From positions 269 through 29,968 of the forward strand of contig CARUOB010000036.1 of the NCBI GenBank assembly GCA_949076555.1: a DNA stretch of 29,700 nucleotides. The letters are read 5' to 3'. The stretch is from an uncultured Lachnospiraceae bacterium (lineage in GTDB: Bacteria; Bacillota; Clostridia; Lachnospirales; Lachnospiraceae). The translations under genes and the position numbers were made by a program. Position 1 is the stretch's first letter. Each line of letters opens with the position of its first letter. Positions 1 to 7,202 of the stretch are shown here, piece after piece. The notes beneath the pieces are model-generated. The model was not told the origin of the DNA and made no database searches. It saw nothing but the letters and a program-made list of their open reading frames with translations.

Positions 1-1556
1 GCACCATAGCTTTCTGCCAGCGCAACGAAATCCGGCGTGTATGCCGGGCAGCGCTGGTCAGGCCTGTTGCAGCCAATCTCACAGCTTCTCCGATAACGCA
101 TACAGGTACTCGAATACCGCCTTTCATAAAACATTTCCTGCCACTGCCGCACATTCCCTAAATATCCGTTATTCAATACGCAGACGATAATTGGCAGCTC
201 ATAGACAACCGCTGTCGCCATTTCCTGAATATTCATCTGCATACCGCCATCGCCGGATATCACAATGACATCTTTATCCGGATTCCCCAGTCTTGCTCCG
301 ATCGCTGCCGGAAAACCATATCCCATTGTCCCAAGGCCGCCCGATGTCAGCATTTGCTTATTTTCACCAAGTTCAAGAAATTGTGTTGTCCACAATTGAT
401 TCTGACCCACGTCTGTAGCAACAATGGCATCTTCGAACAATCCGTTTATGGTTTGGATGATCATCTGCGGTGTTAAACCTGCTTTCCCCATAGTGACCGG
501 GTATTCCTTTTTCCAAAGGTTGATCTCATCTGTCCACGCTGAAATATGCAGCGGCTTTGCCTTTGCAAGCAAAGTGCATATCGCCTTTTTCGCATCCGCA
601 ACAATCGGAACATCCACATCAATATTGCGGGAAATAGACGCTGCATCCACATCAATATGTACAATCTTTGCATTCGCTGCAAATTCTTCTGTTTTTCCCG
701 TAATACGGTCGTTAAACCGCGTTCCTATCGCAAAAAGGACATCGCATTTACTGATTGCTGTATTGGCGGCATAACTCCCATGGATGCCTATATTGCCGAC
801 ATATAAACTGTTGGTTGTCGGAATCGCCCCTTTTCCCATGATCGTCGTAATAACAGGCACGCCTGTCAGCTCCGCAAGCTGTGTCATTTCTTTATCCGCA
901 CGGGCAATCTTCACACCGCCTCCTATCAAAAACACGGGCTTCCGCGCATGATTCAAGAGATCCAGCGCCCTGTGCATCTGTCCCAAATGCACGGCCGCAT
1001 TCGGCTTGTAACCTCTGACCGCAATTTCCTTCGGGTAAAAATCACTGCCGTAAGCCCTCTGAATATCCTTTGGCAGATCAACAACCACGACTCCCGGTTT
1101 TCCTGCCTTAGCGATTTCAAACGCCTTTTTGATTGTTTCCGCCAAATCTTTCCTCTCCCGCACCGTTACGGCATATTTACAGATACTTCTTGTGATACTC
1201 ACAATATCCACTTCCTGAAAGGCGTCCTTCCCGATAAGATATGTCGGCACCTGTCCCGTAAAGCATACCAACGGAACGCTGTCATAATTCGCAGTGGCGA
1301 TGCCTGTGACAAGATTCACAGCTCCCGGCCCGCTCGTCACAAGGCAGACGCCGACTTTGCCCGTGGAACGTGCGTAACCGTCCGCCGCATGGATCAAACC
1401 CTGCTCATGGCGCGGCAGGATCACATCTATGTCCTGCTCTCCATAGAGTGCGTCAAACAGATCAATCGCCTGTCCTCCCGGATAAGCGAACAAAGTGTCA
1501 ACCGCTTCTTCTTTCAGTGCTTTCACAAATAAATCTGCCCCTGTAATCTGTTCCAT
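1..1556 (-). CDS. ilvB: Acetolactate synthase large subunit (partial, 3' end outside window)
   Basis: Thiamine-diphosphate enzyme that joins two pyruvates (or pyruvate and 2-oxobutyrate) into acetohydroxy acids, the first common step of valine, leucine and isoleucine synthesis. About 518 residues are visible. The N-terminal PYR domain has the cofactor-activating glutamate in LPRHEQG (E51) and a GGQAIDLFDALYG segment. A central FAD/DHAP-type domain follows. The C-terminal PP domain has LTSGGLGTMGYGFPAAIG and the Mg/ThDP motif beginning GDGGM (D436) and ending near NNGYLG. The ATG is preceded by AGAGGAGGAG. Residues 485-503 are an extra loop with four cysteines (C-x6-C-x3-C-x6-C) just before YTPDFVALAESYG, where the well-known enzymes have a shorter link. 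A TetR gene lies directly upstream and may control it. Anabolic IlvB is the best fit; catabolic AlsS is less likely, because the sequence follows the IlvB pattern. No small subunit gene (ilvN) is in view. Confidence 0.93.
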   Translation of the reverse strand, partial: MEQITGADLFVKALKEEAVDTLFAYPGGQAIDLFDALYGEQDIDVILPRHEQGLIHAADGYARSTGKVGVCLVTSGPGAVNLVTGIATANYDSVPLVCFTGQVPTYLIGKDAFQEVDIVSITRSICKYAVTVRERKDLAETIKKAFEIAKAGKPGVVVVDLPKDIQRAYGSDFYPKEIAVRGYKPNAAVHLGQMHRALDLLNHARKPVFLIGGGVKIARADKEMTQLAELTGVPVITTIMGKGAIPTTNSLYVGNIGIHGSYAANTAISKCDVLFAIGTRFNDRITGKTEEFAANAKIVHIDVDAASISRNIDVDVPIVADAKKAICTLLAKAKPLHISAWTDEINLWKKEYPVTMGKAGLTPQMIIQTINGLFEDAIVATDVGQNQLWTTQFLELGENKQMLTSGGLGTMGYGFPAAIGARLGNPDKDVIVISGDGGMQMNIQEMATAVVYELPIIVCVLNNGYLGNVRQWQEMFYERRYSSTCMRYRRSCEIGCNRPDQRCPAYTPDFVALAESYG

Positions 1557-1574
1557 ATTCTCCTCCTCTTTAAT

Positions 1575-1586
1575 GCGTGTACTTGC
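1575..1586. promoter_or_regulatory. Candidate TetR operator upstream of ilvB
   Basis: GCGTGTACTTGC, centred on GTAC and partly palindromic, lies about 20 bp before the ilvB start. Its complement, GCAAGTACACGC, matches the site in front of the TetR gene (GCAAGTACATGC at 2254-2265) at 11 of 12 positions. A shared site before the regulator and before the next gene is what an autoregulating TetR would produce. No binding data, so this is an inference from the repeat alone. Confidence 0.45.
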
Positions 1587-1606
1587 TTGCATCAGTCTTA
1601 TTTTTT

Positions 1607-1632
1607 TAGGAAACAACTTCTGTCGTTTCCTA
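1607..1632. repeat. 8-bp inverted repeat between tetR and ilvB
   Basis: TAGGAAAC and GTTTCCTA form perfect 8-bp arms around a 10-nt loop. Read on the minus strand the hairpin is followed by a run of A, not T, so it does not look like an intrinsic terminator for the TetR gene. It could be an RNA stem-loop in a tetR-ilvB transcript or a protein site. Confidence 0.4.
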
Positions 1633-1659
1633 TTGCATTGTCATGCGTCAGCTCCTATT

Positions 1660-2235
1660 TTACTGATAAATGCCTTTTACAAACATCTGCACACTTTCTT
1701 TGATGTACTGGTCTTTTTCCACATCTGTAAGCTCTTTTCCGAAGGATGCGTGCAGAAATGTGTAACCGAATGTTGCAGAAAAAACGGTCAATGCCAGCGT
1801 CTCAAAGTCTTTCTCCGGTATTTTCCCCATCTCGCACATCTTACTTAAGTAATCGGTAAATGTCGTCAAAAACGCCTGTGGCACTTTCATAATAAGCTGT
1901 TTGGTTTCCTCATAGAGCTGCGGCGCCCGCAGTCCGATCGACAAATTGACAAAATCCGGTGTCATCCTGTCAATGTATTCCCTCATGAACATCTCCAAAT
2001 CTGCCTGCAAATCCCACTCTGCCTTCTCAAAAATCTCCGGTGTGACATTGGCACGCCAGCCCGCCTGATTAGCCCCCTGCAAGACGATATCCTTTTTGCT
2101 CGCAAATTTGCGAAACAGGGTGCACTCGTTTACACCTGCTGCCTTCGCAATCTCTTTCGTGGTTGTTGCAACGTAACCTTTATCCCGGACCAGTGTCATT
2201 GCCGCGTCAATTATTTTCTGACTTGTTTCATCCAA
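1660..2235 (-). CDS. TetR/AcrR-family transcriptional regulator
   Basis: A 191-residue one-component repressor-type protein. The N-terminal 50 residues are a typical TetR DNA-binding domain: helix 1 (QKIIDAAMTLVRDKGY), then the helix-turn-helix TTKEIAKAAGVNECTLFRKFASKKDI at about 25-50. The rest is an all-helical ligand/dimer domain without recognisable specificity. The start is TTG: there is no in-frame ATG before residue 13, and an AGGAGG sits 7 bp upstream. It has its own SigA-type promoter with an operator-like GTAC palindrome just downstream of the -10, and the same motif recurs before the downstream ilvB gene. It therefore probably represses itself and the acetolactate synthase. The ligand cannot be read from sequence. 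Confidence 0.9.
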   Translation of the reverse strand: MDETSQKIIDAAMTLVRDKGYVATTTKEIAKAAGVNECTLFRKFASKKDIVLQGANQAGWRANVTPEIFEKAEWDLQADLEMFMREYIDRMTPDFVNLSIGLRAPQLYEETKQLIMKVPQAFLTTFTDYLSKMCEMGKIPEKDFETLALTVFSATFGYTFLHASFGKELTDVEKDQYIKESVQMFVKGIYQ

Positions 2236-2253
2236 ATCTGATTCCTCCTACAC

Positions 2254-2265
2254 GCAAGTACATGC
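2254..2265. promoter_or_regulatory. Candidate TetR autoregulatory operator
   Basis: GCAAGTACATGC is a 12-bp near-palindrome (10 of 12 positions symmetric, centre GTAC). It sits between the -10 box and the ribosome binding site of the TetR gene, where a bound repressor would block transcription. A copy with 11 of 12 identities (opposite orientation) lies before ilvB at 1575-1586. Confidence 0.5.
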
Positions 2266-2269
2266 TTTC

Positions 2270-2298
2270 ATATTAGCAGATAGGAAATCGCAAGTCAA
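2270..2298 (-). promoter_or_regulatory. SigA-type promoter of the TetR gene
   Basis: On the minus strand TTGACT, a 17-bp spacer and TAATAT lie about 35 bp before the TTG start. The -35 matches consensus at five of six bases and the -10 at four. It follows the end of the kinase gene, so tetR need not depend on read-through. Confidence 0.6.
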
Positions 2299-2320
2299 CG
2301 CGTTTTTCCCTCTTCCATTT

Positions 2321-3733
2321 CTATTCGGCCCTTTCTCCCTGCTGCAGCATCACCGTAACCCTGAATACTTCTCCCTCGGCCTTCACATCCATAGACCCGA
2401 GGTAGCGCTCTGCCACGTCCCGCACATTTTTCAGCCCGATCCCGTGCTCCGGCAGTATACCGGGCCGCCCGTCCTGCTTCGTTGTCGCCGGAAGACTTTC
2501 CCCCTCTCTCCATTCCAGTTTTCCGTCAAAGCTGTTCTCCACCTCTATCAGCAGGAAATGCCGCTTTCTTTTTAGTGTCAGACTGATATGGCGCTTTTCC
2601 TCTTCCAGCTTTTCACATGCCTCTATGGCATTGTCCAAAAGATTATTCAGTATGATCCCCAGGTCAAAGGCGGACACGGTATCCGTCTCCCGGTACTCAA
2701 ATTTTACGCTGCATACGATTCCGGCGTTTGCCGCCCGGCGGTATTTGTCGTTGATGATGACATCCGTCACGGCATTTCCCGTACTGAATTTATAGTCAAG
2801 CTCCTGTATGGTCGCATCCAGCTTTTCAATATACCTCTCCACATCTCCATACTTTTCACCCGCTACAAGCCCCTTGATATTAGCCATATGGTTTTTCATT
2901 TCATGTCTTACCCTGCGGATGCTGCCATAGAAATGCTCCGCCTCTTCAAGCCTCCTTTTTAAAGCTTTTGTCTGCTGTTCTTCCACAAAGTGCTTTTCTC
3001 TCTCATCCTGCAGTTCTTTGTATTTTCGAAAAATACAGACCGCGGATATCTCCCCTGCACAGAGCAGAACCGCGATCATGGGTATCCGCCATACCATCTC
3101 TTTCTTCTGGGTAAAAAGACAAAAGATCTCCTGCTCCATGGGTACCATTATCAGATCAATGACCATCCATACAAGCATACTGCCGACCACATTGAGAACA
3201 GACAAAAAAACGGTATCCTGCCAGTTCATGGACAGCGGACTCTTAATCATCTTTTTCAAAATAAAGACCGTCAAAATAAATGCAAGCGTATAAATCAGCA
3301 GCATACAGACCTGTCCGACCATCAGACTCCGGTACAAATGAAACATGTAAGCGGCATCCAAAACATCCAGACTTCCCAGCGTCTCATCCATGATAAACTG
3401 ATAAATACTGCTTGCAACCAGAAAACTCATCCCGTGAAAATTGTAAAACAACAACAGCGTAAAAACGGCTTTTTCCAGACGCCCCCTATATGTGATATAG
3501 CAATACGTCAATGCTATAACCGCTGAAGCCACATACCTTCCCCAGCCGGGAGCATACAGGCACAGGCGTAGAAACACATTGGCCGCCGCCAAAATACCCG
3601 CAAAAATCACTTCCCTTTTTCCTCTTTCCGGTCTGAAAAAAATATCCCATATCACCAAAAAGAGAACGGTCTGCCAAATTGCAAGATACAGATCGCAAAA
3701 AACGCTGAATGTCTCATATCCCGCCTGGCTCAT
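2321..3733 (-). CDS. AgrC-like GHKL sensor histidine kinase
   Basis: 470-residue membrane kinase of the AgrC/VirS (HPK10) type. The N-terminal 235 residues contain about six hydrophobic helices with short loops and no extracellular domain, as in peptide-sensing AgrC-type kinases. A coiled segment (about 236-268) leads to the H-box with the presumed phosphorylated histidine H277 in RRVRHEMKNH. The GHKL ATPase domain follows, with the N-box LGIILNNLLDNAIEA (about 358-372) and the G-box GIGLKNV (431-437). The start ATG overlaps the stop of the response-regulator gene (ATGA) with GGAGG 7 bp before it, so the two are translationally coupled. No agrB- or agrD-like gene is present in the window, so the signal is unknown. 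Confidence 0.93.
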   Translation of the reverse strand: MSQAGYETFSVFCDLYLAIWQTVLFLVIWDIFFRPERGKREVIFAGILAAANVFLRLCLYAPGWGRYVASAVIALTYCYITYRGRLEKAVFTLLLFYNFHGMSFLVASSIYQFIMDETLGSLDVLDAAYMFHLYRSLMVGQVCMLLIYTLAFILTVFILKKMIKSPLSMNWQDTVFLSVLNVVGSMLVWMVIDLIMVPMEQEIFCLFTQKKEMVWRIPMIAVLLCAGEISAVCIFRKYKELQDEREKHFVEEQQTKALKRRLEEAEHFYGSIRRVRHEMKNHMANIKGLVAGEKYGDVERYIEKLDATIQELDYKFSTGNAVTDVIINDKYRRAANAGIVCSVKFEYRETDTVSAFDLGIILNNLLDNAIEACEKLEEEKRHISLTLKRKRHFLLIEVENSFDGKLEWREGESLPATTKQDGRPGILPEHGIGLKNVRDVAERYLGSMDVKAEGEVFRVTVMLQQGERAE

Positions 3734-4497
3734 CTGCTATCCTCCGCAAGGTATGCCAGATACGCTTTTACAAAATCCTGGTACTTGTACTTGGAGATCA
3801 GAAGGCTGCTTCCGTTTTTCATCTGCACTTCCGTCCGGCTGTATCTTTCCACATATTTCATGTTCACAAGATACCCTCTGTGCGTGCGAAAGAACCCTTC
3901 CTGCAATTCTCGCTCCATGCCGCCGATCTTCCCGTAGCACTCTATCTTTTCATCGCCCATGGCTATGATGATTTTCCTGTTGTTGCTCTCAATATAATAA
4001 ATATCCTCTATCGGAATATTTCTTGTGATATTTCCGTCCCTGACTAGTATTTTCTGCGGCTCTATGTTCTTTTTCATCTCCAGATGGCGGCACTCCCGCA
4101 AGGCCTGCGCGAACACGTCCGCAAACTCCTTTTCGTCTATGGGTTTTACGAGATACTGGAACGCATTGACGGAAAACGCCTTCGCCATATACTCCGGATG
4201 CCCTGTCACAAAGATCAGCAAAGGCAGACTTCCCCACAAAGGTTCCTCCCTTTCTTCTTTCCAATTTCTGATCTGTTCCGCCGTTTCCATCCCGTCTGCG
4301 CCCTCCATGGCAATATCAAGAAAAAGAATATCTATCTGTTCTCTGTCCTCCTGCCGCCAGAACTGCAGCAGTTCCACCCCGGAAGAAAACTCCATGACCC
4401 GACAATCCTTTGTCTGCTTTTCTATCAGTCTCTTTATCAGATAACGTACATTTTCCTCATCATCGCAAACCACAATATTCAATCTTTCTCTCTCCAT
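3730..4497 (-). CDS. LytTR-family response regulator
   Basis: 255-residue two-component regulator of the LytR/AlgR/AgrA class. The receiver domain (about 6-130) has the acidic pair D12/D13, the phospho-acceptor D61 in LFLDIAMEG, the conserved T98 in FVTGHPEY, and K118 in YLVKPID. The C-terminal LytTR DNA-binding domain (about 150-250) has ILVRDGN, the IYYIESNNRKI strand and the FFRTHRGYLVNMKYV segment. It is the cognate partner of the GHKL kinase encoded immediately downstream with an ATGA overlap. The pair is separated from the upstream FapA gene by a likely terminator. The ribosome binding site is weak (GAGAAAAGAC). Targets cannot be inferred here. Confidence 0.94.
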   Translation of the reverse strand: MERERLNIVVCDDEENVRYLIKRLIEKQTKDCRVMEFSSGVELLQFWRQEDREQIDILFLDIAMEGADGMETAEQIRNWKEEREEPLWGSLPLLIFVTGHPEYMAKAFSVNAFQYLVKPIDEKEFADVFAQALRECRHLEMKKNIEPQKILVRDGNITRNIPIEDIYYIESNNRKIIIAMGDEKIECYGKIGGMERELQEGFFRTHRGYLVNMKYVERYSRTEVQMKNGSSLLISKYKYQDFVKAYLAYLAEDSR

Positions 4498-4550
4498 GTC
4501 TTTTCTCTATAAGAATTTTGATTTCCTGTCCTATATAGTATCGGCAGAAA

Positions 4551-4564
4551 TCCGCCGTGGCGGA
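4551..4564. repeat. 14-bp perfect palindrome upstream of the response-regulator gene
   Basis: TCCGCC-GT-GGCGGA lies about 55 bp before the ATG of the LytTR regulator, just upstream of a TATATAG sequence that could serve as -10. This is a plausible regulatory site. LytTR proteins usually bind direct repeats, so a different regulator or a small RNA hairpin is more likely. Confidence 0.35.
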
Positions 4565-4641
4565 AGAAGCGATGTTGTATCTGGACACAAGGCGGTAGCG
4601 ATTGGAAATTACAGATTCGCCAAAGGGCTTTCTCCTGTCAC

Positions 4642-4678
4642 AAAAAAATACACCGAAGCACACGACTTGCAGTGTATT
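4642..4678 (-). terminator. Probable intrinsic terminator after the FapA gene
   Basis: On the minus strand AATACAC and GTGTATT pair around an 18-nt loop that itself can pair GCA with TGC; the outer arm runs directly into seven T. It lies about 65 bp past the FapA stop codon and would separate that gene from the two-component operon. Confidence 0.5.
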
Positions 4679-4741
4679 AAGCGCAGTATACAAAAAAATA
4701 TTCCGTTAGATCAAATGTTTCTTCTCCTTCAAATGTTCCAA

Positions 4742-6346
4742 TTACTGCCTGTTCGATATAATCCGAATCTCCTGCCGCCCCTTCTTGTACGTCACATCCC
4801 GGTACTCCGAATGCAGCACCTCCCGCACGCCATTTATGATGATAACACATCCCACGTTGGAAGTACCGCTCACCACTATTTTCCCGTCCGCCGAACGCCT
4901 GTTGATATCTATCAACTGTTCGCGTTTCGCGGCAATCTCTTTCACTTTCAACTGATAATGAATCTTCCTGCGCATCTGCTCCGCTTTCTGCTGATTTAAT
5001 TCCGGTGTGGCGGGCTGCGATTTCAACTGATAGGAAATACGGTCGAGGGTGTTCTCCGCGTCCTTCCTGTTTCCCTCATATTCGTCCGTCAGACGGTCGA
5101 TCTCCCCCATCTTTTCCTTAAATTCACAGTCCAGTCCAATCACAAGCTGGGTCGTGACCCCGGCGCGGTTCCCGATGGAAGCGGCAGTAATCTGTTCGAC
5201 CGCTGTCACGCTGCCGCCGATGATTGTACCCCGGTTCCCGGCTATGACCACACTCTGCCCCGACTCCACCTCGCAGTTTAAGATTGCGCCCGTATTTACC
5301 TCATTTCCGGCATAGACCTGCGTCTGCTCCAAAAAGCGCGCCATCACATTGCGCCCCGCACGGATAACGCCGTTTCCCGAACCCTGCATACCGTTTTTCA
5401 AAATCACATCTTTTCCCGCATAGAGATGCGCCGTCTCCACATGCCCGTTTACGGTAATCGACCCTGTCGTCTTCAATGTCACACCGGCAAACACATTGCC
5501 CTGCACCAACACGTCCCCGTGAAAATCCACGTCTCCCGTAGCGGCGTCCAGATTGCCGTCTATCGCATAGATCGGCGTAACCGTCAGACACCTTCCTTCC
5601 AGAGTCACATTCCCCTCCGTTGAAGCGTAATACTGGCAGCCCTTTTCATCCAACTCGCAGCGTTTACACTGCAGTGGCGGCAGGTCCTTTCCCTCATAAG
5701 CCTCCATGATATTTCCCTGCACGTCCCTGCCCACCACCGCCGGGACAACGGCATGATAAGTGACAAGGAGCTGCCCCTTGTTCACCAATTCCATTTTCCC
5801 TAACACATTGTAATCTACAGAACCATCCGGCAGAATAATCGGCCTTGTCTCCGGCTTCGGATTGAAATGGTATTCAAAATACCCGTCCCTGCCGTCCTTC
5901 TTTGCTGTCCCCTGCGCCACAAAAGCCTCTTCGTAATTAAGCTTCCCCTGTGCCAGTTCCTCCAGCGTCTCTTCCTTGATGCCGTAGACAATTTCGTTTT
6001 CCTTCAAAAGTGCAAAAATCTCTTTCTTTGAAAAGCGGCGGTACAGCGTGAGAAACGCTTCCATGCGCGTCTCGCTGATTCGCAGAAGATAATCCGGGCC
6101 GTTAATAAGGATGGGATTCCCGCGGAAAACAGTCTCTTTGGAATCAGCGGGCGCATCCCCGCCCTCCTGGGATCTGCGCCTCGTGCCCCTGGCTTTGGAA
6201 GCGGTTCTATCCTCCGGCGAAAGAAACATGGTTTTTCCCGTTTCGTCCCTCTTTGCCATCATCTGCTCCGGTCCCGCCAGCGGTTCCCCCGCATGGCTTT
6301 TCTGTTCCGTCTTCTTTTTCTTTCCCGTCTGCCTCAAAAATCCCAT
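4742..6346 (-). CDS. FapA family / DUF342 beta-helix protein
   Basis: 534-residue protein of the FapA (flagellar assembly protein A, DUF342) family. The first 75 residues are basic, polar and probably disordered. A conserved N-terminal DUF342 region follows, containing GKLNYEEAFVAQGT and the DGSVDYN segment. The centre is a bactofilin-like right-handed beta-helix with repeated glycine/valine strands (GNLDAATGDVDFHGDVLVQGN, GHVETAHLYAGKDVILKNG). A charged coiled coil (about 415-490) precedes the C-terminal strands ending TYKKGRQEIRI. The family is linked to polymer binding and envelope or flagellar assembly; the exact role is unknown. I prefer the ATG with GGGAG 11 bp upstream. A GTG four codons earlier (6358) has no spaced ribosome site. 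It follows a small membrane-protein gene by 54 bp, probably as one transcript. Confidence 0.85.
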   Translation of the reverse strand: MGFLRQTGKKKKTEQKSHAGEPLAGPEQMMAKRDETGKTMFLSPEDRTASKARGTRRRSQEGGDAPADSKETVFRGNPILINGPDYLLRISETRMEAFLTLYRRFSKKEIFALLKENEIVYGIKEETLEELAQGKLNYEEAFVAQGTAKKDGRDGYFEYHFNPKPETRPIILPDGSVDYNVLGKMELVNKGQLLVTYHAVVPAVVGRDVQGNIMEAYEGKDLPPLQCKRCELDEKGCQYYASTEGNVTLEGRCLTVTPIYAIDGNLDAATGDVDFHGDVLVQGNVFAGVTLKTTGSITVNGHVETAHLYAGKDVILKNGMQGSGNGVIRAGRNVMARFLEQTQVYAGNEVNTGAILNCEVESGQSVVIAGNRGTIIGGSVTAVEQITAASIGNRAGVTTQLVIGLDCEFKEKMGEIDRLTDEYEGNRKDAENTLDRISYQLKSQPATPELNQQKAEQMRRKIHYQLKVKEIAAKREQLIDINRRSADGKIVVSGTSNVGCVIIINGVREVLHSEYRDVTYKKGRQEIRIISNRQ

Positions 6347-6400
6347 ATCCCGCTTCACTCCCGCCGAATTTTCCGATTGTTTTATGCCGCAGTCAGCCGT

Positions 6401-6625
6401 CTATTTTTCCTTCTCCATAATCACGGAAAGAAACTTCGCCATCAGTGGAATATAAGTTGCCACAAAGACAGCCGCAGCAACACATCCCGCCTGTTTCCTG
6501 TTCTTTTCCGGTATTCTCATCCCAACCAAAACGCCGATAGAAAAGAGGCAGAACTTAAGCATAGCGATATCTTTCCAATCGCTCTTCTCCAAATACCTAT
6601 TCGCATAGCAAAACAGTTTATTCAT
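6401..6625 (-). CDS. Small two-helix membrane protein, function unknown
   Basis: A 74-residue protein beginning MNKLFCYANRYLEKSDW. The first 20 residues look amphipathic and cytoplasmic. Two hydrophobic helices follow (AMLKFCLFSIGVLVGM and AGCVAAAVFVATYIPLMAKFL), separated by a basic loop IPEKNRKQ. Similar small proteins occur in Clostridia, often labelled as phosphate permease fragments, but that label has no functional support I can see. The ATG at 6625 has AGGAG 9 bp upstream, while a GTG two codons earlier is only 3 bp from it, so I chose the ATG. It has a good promoter and leads into the FapA gene. Confidence 0.7.
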   Translation of the reverse strand: MNKLFCYANRYLEKSDWKDIAMLKFCLFSIGVLVGMRIPEKNRKQAGCVAAAVFVATYIPLMAKFLSVIMEKEK

Positions 6626-6660
6626 TCTCACATTCTCCTTTCTCGTTGCCCTATGCCATT

Positions 6661-6689
6661 ATTATACCATCCATACCGAAATAAGTAAA
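6661..6689 (-). promoter_or_regulatory. SigA-type promoter of the small membrane protein/FapA unit
   Basis: On the minus strand TTTACT, a 17-bp spacer and a perfect TATAAT box lie about 35 bp before the start of the small membrane protein. The -35 matches four of six consensus bases. Confidence 0.55.
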
Positions 6690-6698
6690 AACAATATC

Positions 6699-7166
6699 TC
6701 AATACCCCTTGCAGACGTCCACCCATTGCGTGTTAAGCGCATACTTCTCCAACTCCGGGATTGTCAGCTCAATCGCGCTATTAGAACTGCCGCAGGCGGG
6801 AAAAACCGTCTCAAAGCGTTTCAGCGACTCGTCTAAGTACACTGTGACACCCTCGTTTACCGCAAACGGACAGACGCCGCCGACCGCATGTCCCACAAGC
6901 GTCTCCGCCTCCTCCGGGGAGAGCATTTTCGCCTTCGTGTGAAACTGCTCCTTATACTTGTGATTGTCAATCTTTACGTCACCTGCCGCCACGATCAGTA
7001 TCGCGTGGCCGTCCGTCATAAATGACAGCGTTTTCGCTATCCTCGCCGGCTCGCAGGAAAGCGCCTGTGCCGCCAGTTCCACCGTAGCGCTGGACACGTC
7101 GAACTCCCGGATCTTCTCCTCCATTCCGTATTGTCTGAAATATGTTTTTACTCTCTCAATTGCCAT
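6699..7166 (-). CDS. YbaK/EbsC-family aminoacyl-tRNA deacylase
   Basis: 155-residue stand-alone editing domain of the YbaK/ProX superfamily. These proteins hydrolyse mischarged tRNAs such as Cys-tRNA(Pro) or Ala-tRNA(Pro) in trans. The family's catalytic lysine is K45 in RIAKTLSF. The substrate-pocket loop GGVCPF (96-101) matches the usual GGxxPF, and the C-terminal segment ACGSSNSAIELT (about 124-135) holds the conserved GS. Length is normal. The ATG has AGGAGG 7 bp upstream, and the gene follows cutC by 36 bp on the same strand, suggesting co-transcription. Which tRNA is edited cannot be told from sequence. Confidence 0.92.
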   Translation of the reverse strand: MAIERVKTYFRQYGMEEKIREFDVSSATVELAAQALSCEPARIAKTLSFMTDGHAILIVAAGDVKIDNHKYKEQFHTKAKMLSPEEAETLVGHAVGGVCPFAVNEGVTVYLDESLKRFETVFPACGSSNSAIELTIPELEKYALNTQWVDVCKGY

Positions 7167-7202
7167 GATTTCCTCCTAACCGCACACTCCAATAACAACC
7201 GT

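Noticed and set aside
948..1532. 194-codon plus-strand frame opposite ilvB
   Set aside because: Antisense shadow of an unmistakable acetolactate synthase.
4460..4693. 77-codon minus-strand frame overlapping the start of the response regulator
   Set aside because: It covers a probable terminator, has no ribosome site, and overlaps a well-supported start; no conserved features.
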